Positions 1 through 5,234 of a stretch of 5,234 nucleotides of DNA are shown in pieces (the stretch's first letter is position 1; every line of letters starts with the position of its first letter). This DNA comes from Pseudomonadota bacterium (GTDB taxonomy: Bacteria; Pseudomonadota; Gammaproteobacteria; Steroidobacterales; Steroidobacteraceae). A program made the translations under genes and the position numbers. The notes beneath the pieces were generated by a model that saw nothing but the letters and a program-made list of their open reading frames with translations, was not told the DNA's origin and made no database searches. Location of the stretch: assembly GCA_947454665.1 (NCBI GenBank), contig CANGMU010000173.1, positions 1 to 5,234 on the forward strand, in the 5' to 3' direction.

Positions 1-1073
1 ATCATCACCGCGCCGACCACCGGCTTGGGGATCAAAGAGACCGCCTTGATCGCCTTGGGTGAGAAGGCGGCAGCGATGATCAGCACGCCGGTTAACAGGG
101 CGATGCGGCGCGCGATGGCGCCGGTGGCGTGCGCGAGACTGATGTTCGCCGAGGAGATGCCGGTCGGCATGCCACCGAACAGGCCGGCCAGCAGATCGCC
201 GAAGGCGCTGACCCGGATGCCGCTGCCGGCCTGTTTCATGTCGATGCGAGTCCAGGCGGGATTCATCTCGCGCTGAATGCCGATGAGCATGCCGACGTTG
301 TCGACGCCGAGGATGAGGGCCATCACGACACACAGCGGCAGCAGTTCCAGTGAGAAGCCTGCGGTGCCTAGCTCGACGGACGGCACGCCGACCCAGTGCG
401 CCATGCCCAGTGCGCCCCAGTGGTCGCCATCGGTCCCCAGCACCCAGGCGAGGCTGATCCCCGCCAGCAAGCCGCCACCCAGGGCGAGCAGTTTCAATCG
501 TCCGGTCGCGAAGATCGCGATGATGGTGATCGTCGCGAGCGTGACGGCTGCCACGGCCAGCGGCGCCGCACGGACGACGGACTGGCCGGATACCGTCTCG
601 AGTGTGTTCAGGATGCCCGGTCGCACGAGGGACATACCGAGCATCACGACGGCCACGCCGCAGACTTCCGCGGGAAACAGCGCGCGCAATCTGCGCAGCG
701 CGCCAGCAAAGAAGAATTCCACGACGCCGCTGACCAGCGACATGCCCGCCAGCATCGACAGACCGCCTGCGCTACCTGCCAGCACTGCGGTGGGCAGGAA
801 GGCCGGCGTCGGGATCTCTACGGCCAGCGCGCCACTGCCCACCGGCGCCCGCAAGCCGTGCAGCATGGTGGCGCCGCCGATGCTCAGGATGACTGCGGTG
901 AGGAACTTTTCGGTATCGCCCGGCGAAAGTCCGATCTGCTGTGCCGCGGCCAGGGGATAGACCAGGAATAAAAGCGCAAGCAGGGCGTGTTGCGTGCTCA
1001 GGGCGATGGCGTGTGGCAGGCGTGGACGGTCTTCCACGCCATACAGATGCCGTCGTGCCTTGCTTGCTTGCAT
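1..1073 (-). CDS. NCS2-family (xanthine/uracil-type) permease, divergent (3' end outside window)
   Basis: This is an inner-membrane nucleobase-type transporter. The first 357 residues are visible; NCS2 proteins are usually about 430-460 long, so roughly the last 80-100 are missing. The minus frame is open from the ATG at 1073 to the window edge. Only a weak GGAA, 11 bases upstream, precedes that ATG, and the preceding gene's stop at 1098-1100 is in the same frame. Family marks are YGVEDRP then TQH near the N-terminus (family Y.vedrP...lllglQH), hydrophobic helices at about 22-42, 57-74, 98-122, 132-150, 169-189, 193-212 and 242-264, LFPAEVCGVAVVMLG at 132-146 (family FPpvVxGxvixxiG), LFGGMPTGISSANIS at 298-312 (family GxxPxTxxxxN), and IPKPVVGAVM at 348-357 (family IPxPVxGG). 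The XanQ substrate-site acids E272, D276 and D304 and Q324 appear here as D258, M262, S289 and A309; only the Asn (N310) remains. It may move a substrate other than xanthine or uracil. It is probably co-transcribed with the amidohydrolase. Confidence 0.85.
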   Translation of the reverse strand, partial: MQASKARRHLYGVEDRPRLPHAIALSTQHALLALLFLVYPLAAAQQIGLSPGDTEKFLTAVILSIGGATMLHGLRAPVGSGALAVEIPTPAFLPTAVLAGSAGGLSMLAGMSLVSGVVEFFFAGALRRLRALFPAEVCGVAVVMLGMSLVRPGILNTLETVSGQSVVRAAPLAVAAVTLATITIIAIFATGRLKLLALGGGLLAGISLAWVLGTDGDHWGALGMAHWVGVPSVELGTAGFSLELLPLCVVMALILGVDNVGMLIGIQREMNPAWTRIDMKQAGSGIRVSAFGDLLAGLFGGMPTGISSANISLAHATGAIARRIALLTGVLIIAAAFSPKAIKAVSLIPKPVVGAVM

Positions 1074-1097
1074 GCGGGTGAGTGTTCCGAGGCGGCG

Positions 1098-2381
1098 TCA
1101 GGGCAGGATCTGTCCGCCCTTCATCACGAGCCGGACCTTGCGCAGCGCCTTGATGTCGGTCGTCGGGTCGCCGTCGACGGCGACCAGGTCGGCCAGCGAT
1201 CCCTTGCGGACATGGCCGATCCGTTCACCCTGTCTGAGGATGTCTGCGTTGATCGCGGTTGCGGCGAGCAAGGCCTGCGGCGCTGACATCCCGTTGCGGA
1301 CCATCCATTCCAGTTCGCGCCAGTTCTCGCCATGCGGGAAGACACCGACATCGGATCCATTGCCGATGGTGACGCCGGCGGCAAGCGCCCAGCGGAAGGA
1401 CTGCGCAGCGCGCTGCATGTTCGGCGTCGGCGCATCCTTGCCGGGCTTGTAGCCTTCGAAATATTCCGCGTAAGCCTCTGCGGTGGCCAGCGTCGGCAGC
1501 CACGGAATCTTGCGTTCCGCCATCAGTCGGAAAGTGGCTTCGGTGCCGTTGTAGCCGTGTTCGATGGAATCGACACCGGCGAGTGCGGCGCGTCGCATGC
1601 CCTCGTCGGAGGTCGCGTGGGCCGCCACAGGGCGGCCGAGGTCGTGCGCCGTGGCGACCAGGGCCTTCAGCTCTTCGATCGAGAACGTCGGCACCACCTC
1701 GCCCTGCGGGCCGGCCTCGAAGTCCGCATAGACCTTGATCCAGTCGGCGCCATCCGCCGCCTGTTCGCGCACGGCCTTCGCGATTTCCAGCACGCCCGAG
1801 ACTTCCTGCGCACCTTGCGGCAGGTGGGCGTCATGGTTGTAGTTCCGGCGTGCAGGGCCATAAGCGCCCCGCGCGACGATGGCTCGCGTGACGACGGTGA
1901 GGCGGGGACCCGGGATCAGTCCATCGTTGATCGCCTGGCGGAGCGCCACATCGGCGGTGCCTGCGCCTTCCGTGCCCAGATCGCGTAGCGTCGTGAAGCC
2001 GGCGGACAAGGTTTTTCTTGCACCCTCGCCAGCTCGCAGCACGCGATAGGCGGTGGCTTCCTTCAGCACCTGGTCATCCCACAGCGTCTCGTTGTAGGGA
2101 TGAAGGAAAAGATGGGAGTGGGCATCGATGAGCCCCGGCAGCAGCGTCGTGCCCGGCAGGTCGACGAGACGAGCGCCCTTGGGCGCCTTGACCGCGCTGT
2201 CCGGCCCCACGGCGACGATCCGCTCGCCTTCGACCAGCACGACCCAGCCAGCATGTGCGCTGCTGTCGTCGGCCGTGAACACGCGCGCCGGCTTCAGCAG
2301 GATCGGCTCTGGCGTTGCCGCCTGCGCGCCCAGTGGCAACAGGGCGAGGAAGGGAAAAATCAGCCCACTGCGTTTCACCAC
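1098..2381 (-). CDS. Exported metal-dependent amidohydrolase (imidazolonepropionase-like / Xaa-Pro dipeptidase-like)
   Basis: This is a predicted periplasmic or secreted hydrolase of the amidohydrolase superfamily. The start is taken as the GTG at 2381 because a GGAG sits 6 bases upstream, giving 427 residues; the longest frame begins at a TTG at 2393 (431 residues, numbering used here). The N-terminus has a short basic start (KR), a hydrophobic core (LIFPFLALLPLGAQA) and an Ala-X-Ala cut site near residue 25, so it is a signal peptide without a lipobox Cys. The TIM-barrel metal ligands are visible in order: H92 and H94 (DAHSH), K220 (DWIKVY, the likely carboxylated lysine), H259 (AAHATS), H279 (IEHG) and D348 (GSD). 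The C-terminus carries the usual IGHVRKGSLADLVAVDGDP segment that closes the beta-sandwich. Characterised relatives of this type include dipeptidases acting on Xaa-Pro or Xaa-Arg/Lys and other amide or lactam hydrolases. The substrate here cannot be read from sequence. It lies 12 bases after the phosphatase gene and 24 before the permease gene. Confidence 0.92.
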   Translation of the reverse strand: MVKRSGLIFPFLALLPLGAQAATPEPILLKPARVFTADDSSAHAGWVVLVEGERIVAVGPDSAVKAPKGARLVDLPGTTLLPGLIDAHSHLFLHPYNETLWDDQVLKEATAYRVLRAGEGARKTLSAGFTTLRDLGTEGAGTADVALRQAINDGLIPGPRLTVVTRAIVARGAYGPARRNYNHDAHLPQGAQEVSGVLEIAKAVREQAADGADWIKVYADFEAGPQGEVVPTFSIEELKALVATAHDLGRPVAAHATSDEGMRRAALAGVDSIEHGYNGTEATFRLMAERKIPWLPTLATAEAYAEYFEGYKPGKDAPTPNMQRAAQSFRWALAAGVTIGNGSDVGVFPHGENWRELEWMVRNGMSAPQALLAATAINADILRQGERIGHVRKGSLADLVAVDGDPTTDIKALRKVRLVMKGGQILP

Positions 2382-2387
2382 GGTCGT

Positions 2388-2391
2388 CTCC
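2388..2391 (-). promoter_or_regulatory. Shine-Dalgarno GGAG that sets the amidohydrolase start
   Basis: On the minus strand the stop TAA of the phosphatase gene (2396-2394) is followed by TTGGAGACGACCGTGGTG. The GGAG at 2391-2388 lies 6 bases before the GTG at 2381 and 9 before the GTG at 2378. The more upstream in-frame TTG at 2393 overlaps this site and would have no ribosome binding site of its own. The GTG pair is therefore the likely start. Confidence 0.7.
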
Positions 2392-2393
2392 AA

Positions 2394-3608
2394 TTAAAAC
2401 CTGATCCGGACCAGCGAGAAGTCGTCCTCGAGGGCGCCCCCGCCATGCAGTTGGTGTGCCCAGTCGAAGATGCCTGCCGGCCCGTCCTCTGCAGTGCCAT
2501 GCGTCAGCACGGCGGCTTCGAAGTCCTCGAAACTGGCGTCCTTGCCACTCGTGTCGCGGATCTCGAAGCAGCCGTCGCAGGGCACGAACAGCTGCGCGCC
2601 CTCCGGCACGTCGCATTCCTGCGCCTCGTAGTCGATGTCCTCCATCATGCCGACGATGAACCCCGGCGAACGGAGCCGCATGCAGGCTGTCGTGCCGTCG
2701 CCATTGTCGGACAGCAGCAGCGCTGCCGGATGGCCGCCACTGGCGTGACGCAGTTTGCGTGACGGGCTGTGGTAGACGCCGTACCACAGCGTGAAATACA
2801 TGTTGTTCTGCTTCTCCATGAGGAAGGCGTTGCCCAGCGCCTTCATTACGGCAGCCGGATCGCGCCAGTCCGTGCCGGACAGGGAGCCTGAGCGGATCAC
2901 GTTGATGGCCGCGACCGACAGCAGGCAGGCACCTACGCCGTGGCCGCAGACATCCAGCAGGTAGACGGCGAAATGTTCGTCGTCAATCCAGTGGTAACCG
3001 AAGGCGTCACCGCCGAGTTCCGTCGAGGGCTGGTAATGCCAGTCGATCTTCAGCGGCTGCGTCGTCGGAGCGGGAAAGATCGAACGGACGTAATGCGCCG
3101 CGTCGGCCAGTTCTTTGTCGAGACGCTGCTGTGTTTGTTCGAGCAGGTCCTTCTCTTCCTGCAATTGGCGCGTGCGCAGCACGTCAAGGTCGCGAAGCCG
3201 TTTCTTTTCGAGAGAGGAGGTCACGCGCGCCCGGAGCAGCGTCGGATTGAATGACTTCGGCAGGTAATCCTCGGCACCGGCTTCGATGCACTGCACGGCG
3301 GTCTCGATCTGTTCCGCACTGCTGATCACGATCACCGGCAGGCCGGCGAGCAGGTCCTCGCGCTTCATCACGTGCAGCAGTTCGATGCCGGTCATCTCCG
3401 GCATTTCGATGTCCAGCAGCATCAGGTTGAAGCCGGATTGCTGGATCTGCGCCAGGGCCTCGCGGCCATTGGCGGCTTCGGCGGTGTTGCGGATGCCGAG
3501 CTCGCCGAGCGCGCGGATCAGTCCCAGCCGCATCAGGCGGCTGTCATCCACGACCAGCACGCGGGCATCGCGCAGCAGGGCGTCGGGATCGTGGGCTGGG
3601 TTGTTCAT
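2394..3608 (-). CDS. Fused response regulator / PP2C (SpoIIE-type) serine phosphatase
   Basis: This is a cytoplasmic two-domain signalling protein of 404 residues. The receiver domain (about 15-133) has D21/D22, phospho-acceptor D66 in LLDIEMPEMTG, S96, and K118 after the family's YLPK. A charged, Leu/Gln/Glu-rich stretch (about 134-170) looks like a coiled-coil linker of the kind that transmits receiver state. The phosphatase domain (about 185-404) has the SpoIIE/RsbU metal-binding acids: D201 in LGGDAFG, D219 in LLDVCGHG, D345 in CDGCFE, and D395/D396 in LEDDFSLV, plus GGHP at 291-294. All expected metal ligands are present, so it should be an active Mn/Mg-dependent Ser/Thr phosphatase gated by receiver phosphorylation. 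The usual targets of this class are phosphorylated STAS-domain partner-switching proteins; no such gene is in the window. Following cheR-cheB with a one-base overlap, it is probably phosphorylated by the cluster's CheA, although that kinase is not visible here. It is organised like HsbR-type regulators, but the target is unknown. Confidence 0.94.
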   Translation of the reverse strand: MNNPAHDPDALLRDARVLVVDDSRLMRLGLIRALGELGIRNTAEAANGREALAQIQQSGFNLMLLDIEMPEMTGIELLHVMKREDLLAGLPVIVISSAEQIETAVQCIEAGAEDYLPKSFNPTLLRARVTSSLEKKRLRDLDVLRTRQLQEEKDLLEQTQQRLDKELADAAHYVRSIFPAPTTQPLKIDWHYQPSTELGGDAFGYHWIDDEHFAVYLLDVCGHGVGACLLSVAAINVIRSGSLSGTDWRDPAAVMKALGNAFLMEKQNNMYFTLWYGVYHSPSRKLRHASGGHPAALLLSDNGDGTTACMRLRSPGFIVGMMEDIDYEAQECDVPEGAQLFVPCDGCFEIRDTSGKDASFEDFEAAVLTHGTAEDGPAGIFDWAHQLHGGGALEDDFSLVRIRF

Positions 3609-3610
3609 CA
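3606..3610 (-). other. TGATG stop/start overlap between cheB and the receiver-phosphatase gene
   Basis: The cheB TGA (3610-3608) shares its A with the ATG (3608-3606) of the next gene. The bases upstream are C-rich with no recognisable Shine-Dalgarno, so the downstream gene probably relies on termination-reinitiation. This ties its expression level to CheB. The overlap is seen; the mechanism is inferred. Confidence 0.8.
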
Positions 3611-4672
3611 GGGCTGCGCCGGGGTGAGGACGGGTTCGGACAAGGCGCGCAGGATCGCGCGCGGCATTTGGGCAAGTGACAGGACCTGTTCGGCGGCACC
3701 GAGCTGGATGGCGGCGGCAGGCATGCCGAACACGATGCAGCTTTCCTCGGATTCAGCCAGCGTCCGGGCGCCGGCCTTGCGCAGCAGTTGCATGCCGCGG
3801 GCGCCATCGCTGCCCATGCCGGTGAGCAGTGCGGCTACGGCGCTCGCGCCAATGGTTTCCGCCGCCGAGCGGAACAGGACGTCGACGGACGGACGGCAAT
3901 GGTGGACCGGTGGCGTCTGCAGGAGACGGACCGCGTGGCCGCGGGGCGAAGCGACCACCGTGGCGTGGTAGTCCCCGGGGGCGATCAGGCAGACGCCGGT
4001 CTGCAGCAGTTCACCATCGACGGCTTCACGCACGCTGAAGGGGCACAGCTCGTTGAGGTGGTTCGCCATGATCCGCGAGAAGCCTGCGGGGATGTGCTGC
4101 ACGATCACCGTCGGCGGGATGTCGGCCGGCAGTTGCGGCAACAGCTCGCGCAGCGCTTCGACGCCCCCTGTCGACGCGCCGATGAACAGCATCCGCCCGC
4201 GTGCCTTGGAACCGTCAAGCTGCAGCGGCTGGGCGGTGGGCAGTGCCGTCGGCTTCACGCGGGGCCGCGAGCGTGCCGCGACTTTCACGCCGTTCGTCAG
4301 CTCCCAGGCGATACGGGCGATGCCGCGTCCTGCGTCGGGCTTTGCCAGCACTTCCACAGCGCCGGCGGCCAGGGCCTGGTAAGCCAGTTCCGAACCGGCG
4401 GTCGTGAGCGTGCTCAACACGACGACGGGCACCGGATGGTGTTCCTGCAGGATGCGCAGGAATGTCAGGCCATCCATGCGCGGCATTTCCATGTCGAGCG
4501 TCACGACATCCGGCTGCAGCTCGAGGATGCGGTCCCGCGCGACGTAAGGGTCCGGCGCGGTGCCGATGACCTCAATGGCCGGGTCATTGGAGAGCGCATC
4601 GATGATGGCCCGGCGTGCGAGCGCGGAGTCGTCGACGACCAAGACGCGGATGCGACCTGTGCTGATGTTCAT
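3608..4672 (-). CDS. cheB: Chemotaxis response regulator protein-glutamate methylesterase CheB
   Basis: CheB removes methyl groups from receptor glutamates, and can deamidate receptor glutamines, opposing CheR; phosphorylation by CheA activates it. The 354 residues match the usual two-domain length. The receiver domain (about 7-125) has the acidic pair D14/D15, phospho-acceptor D60 within LDMEMPRMDG, S87 as the conserved Ser/Thr, and K111 followed by P112. A linker spans roughly 130-158. The esterase domain (about 159-345) has the catalytic serine S167 in GASTGG, H193 in VQHIP, and D289 in GMGSDGA. These match the Ser-His-Asp triad of Salmonella CheB with an offset of three residues. All catalytic and phosphorylation residues are present, so the enzyme should be active and phospho-regulated. 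Its start overlaps the cheR stop, and its TGA shares one base with the next gene's ATG. No CheD gene lies between cheR and cheB here. Confidence 0.97.
   Translation of the reverse strand: MNISTGRIRVLVVDDSALARRAIIDALSNDPAIEVIGTAPDPYVARDRILELQPDVVTLDMEMPRMDGLTFLRILQEHHPVPVVVLSTLTTAGSELAYQALAAGAVEVLAKPDAGRGIARIAWELTNGVKVAARSRPRVKPTALPTAQPLQLDGSKARGRMLFIGASTGGVEALRELLPQLPADIPPTVIVQHIPAGFSRIMANHLNELCPFSVREAVDGELLQTGVCLIAPGDYHATVVASPRGHAVRLLQTPPVHHCRPSVDVLFRSAAETIGASAVAALLTGMGSDGARGMQLLRKAGARTLAESEESCIVFGMPAAAIQLGAAEQVLSLAQMPRAILRALSEPVLTPAQP
4669..4672 (-). other. ATGA start/stop overlap between cheR and cheB
   Basis: The cheB ATG (4672-4670) and the cheR TGA (4671-4669) share bases in an ATGA tetranucleotide. 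No good Shine-Dalgarno sequence precedes this ATG; the nearest purine run, GGGA, is about 13 bases upstream. CheB synthesis therefore probably depends on ribosomes finishing cheR. The overlap is seen directly; the coupling is inferred. Confidence 0.85.
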
Positions 4673-5234
4673 GGCAGGCGGTATATCCCGGGCTGTACGG
4701 GTTTGAGGCCCTGTTCGATGCCAAGCAGCGATTCGGAAGCGCCGATGACCAGGTGCCCGCCTGGCGCCAACCGCGCTGCAAGTCGTCGTACGGCTTCGGC
4801 GCGCGACGTCTCGTCGAAATAGATCATCACGTTCCGGCAGAAGATGACGTCGACGTCGGACGGAAACGATGCGTGGTCATCGAAGAGGTTGCCGCGCGTG
4901 AAGCACACGCGCTTGCGCAGGCTGGCCTGGACCCGGCAGTACCCACTGCGCGGTCCGATGCCGCGCTCGAAGAAGTCGCGCCGCAAGCTGGTTGGTACGG
5001 CATCCAACGCGTTTTCCGGATAGATCCCGCGTCGTGCGTGCTCGAGCACTCGGCCGGAAATGTCAGATGCGTCCAATCGCCAGGTGAAGCTCGCGTTGCG
5101 TTGTTCCGTGCCGGACAACAGCATCGCCAGCGTCCAGGCTTCTTCGCCAGAGGACGCAGCGGCCGACCAGACGCGATAGCTGCGGCCTTCTGCTCTACGC
5201 GAACGCAGGAGCTCCGAATCGAGCCATTCGAAAT
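4669..5234 (-). CDS. cheR: Chemotaxis protein methyltransferase CheR (5' end outside window)
   Basis: CheR transfers methyl groups from S-adenosylmethionine to glutamates of chemoreceptors in the cytoplasm. The frame is open from the window edge to a TGA at 4669-4671, giving 187 visible residues of a protein usually about 270-290 long. About 90-100 N-terminal residues, including the helical CheR N-domain, are therefore missing. Visible landmarks in order are the SAM-binding motif I (VWSAAASSGEEAW, matching the family's WSAxCSTGEExY), the DASDIS segment with VLEHARRGIY (family ATDIS...L..A..GIY), the NLFDD strand, the hallmark DVIFCRNVMIYFD, and APGGHLVIGASESL near the C-terminus. The ATG at 5124 lies inside the domain, downstream of motif I, and is not the true start. 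Motif I is slightly divergent (Ala for the usual Cys, Ser for Thr, Trp for Tyr). The stop overlaps the cheB start by four bases, so the two are probably translationally coupled. The family assignment is very secure; which receptors it serves cannot be seen. Confidence 0.96.
   Translation of the reverse strand, partial: FEWLDSELLRSRRAEGRSYRVWSAAASSGEEAWTLAMLLSGTEQRNASFTWRLDASDISGRVLEHARRGIYPENALDAVPTSLRRDFFERGIGPRSGYCRVQASLRKRVCFTRGNLFDDHASFPSDVDVIFCRNVMIYFDETSRAEAVRRLAARLAPGGHLVIGASESLLGIEQGLKPVQPGIYRLP

Noticed and set aside
277..971. Two overlapping plus-strand open frames (227 and 191 codons)
   Set aside because: Both are antisense to the NCS2 permease frame, which shows clear family motifs and membrane helices. 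The plus-strand products are Ser/Thr/Pro/Arg-rich or His/Gln/Arg-rich with no motif.
1..1073. SulP sulfate transporter or benzoate transporter (BenE) as the identity of the permease
   Set aside because: SulP and BenE share the overall fold, but the N-terminal YGVEDRP...TQH, the FPAEVCG and the IPKPVVG motifs fit NCS2 better.
1074..1097. Possible terminator or promoter between the amidohydrolase and permease genes
   Set aside because: The 24-base gap contains no inverted repeat, no T-run and no -10/-35 pair; it is better read as an intercistronic spacer.
1332..1988. Plus-strand open frame of 218 codons opposite the amidohydrolase
   Set aside because: It is antisense to the conserved metal-binding core of the amidohydrolase, has an arginine-rich composition and shows no ribosome binding site or domain.
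2074..2787. Minus-strand open frame of 237 codons spanning the phosphatase-amidohydrolase junction
   Set aside because: It is an alternative frame over two real genes. Its Arg/Gly/Ala-rich translation is typical of a frame-shifted reading of GC-rich genes.
3788..4822. Long plus-strand open frame of 344 codons opposite cheB
   Set aside because: It lies entirely antisense to cheB and the end of cheR, which have intact catalytic motifs. Its translation is rich in Arg, His, Asp and Gly without any recognisable motif, as expected from the reverse of GC-rich coding DNA.

Overview
The window is a densely packed, GC-rich stretch (roughly 60-65% G+C by eye) of a bacterial chromosome. All five genes it shows lie on the minus strand, so the text below follows transcription, from high to low coordinates. 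No RNA gene, mobile element, CRISPR array or long repeat was seen. The protein set (CheR, CheB, a receiver-SpoIIE-type phosphatase, a secreted amidohydrolase and an NCS2 permease) and the base composition suggest a Gram-negative proteobacterium, perhaps a gammaproteobacterium of the Xanthomonadales type. That taxonomic guess is inference only; no rRNA or other marker is present.

Chemosensory block (5234 down to 2394). It opens inside cheR, whose 5' part lies beyond the window. cheR overlaps cheB by four bases (ATGA). cheB overlaps a 404-residue response regulator with a C-terminal PP2C/SpoIIE-like phosphatase by one base (TGATG). CheR and CheB are the methyltransferase and methylesterase that set receptor methylation. 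The receiver-phosphatase is a plausible output protein of the same pathway. Phosphatases of this class usually act on phosphorylated STAS-domain anti-anti-sigma or similar partner-switching proteins, so this chemosensory system may control something other than, or besides, the flagellar motor.

Metabolic block (2381 down to 1). Twelve bases after the phosphatase stop comes a signal-peptide-bearing amidohydrolase of the imidazolonepropionase-like / Xaa-Pro-dipeptidase-like group with a full set of metal ligands. Twenty-four bases further on is an NCS2 (xanthine/uracil type) permease, cut by the window start. It is a divergent member: most of the polar residues that bind the nucleobase in XanQ-like transporters are replaced. 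The permease leaves no full-length open frame inside the window because its stop codon lies outside, but its frame is open from 1073 to the window edge.

The gaps between genes are too short for a promoter plus terminator, so all five genes could be carried on one transcript. Whether the sensory and metabolic halves are functionally linked is an open and interesting point. The longest stretch without a gene is 24 bases.
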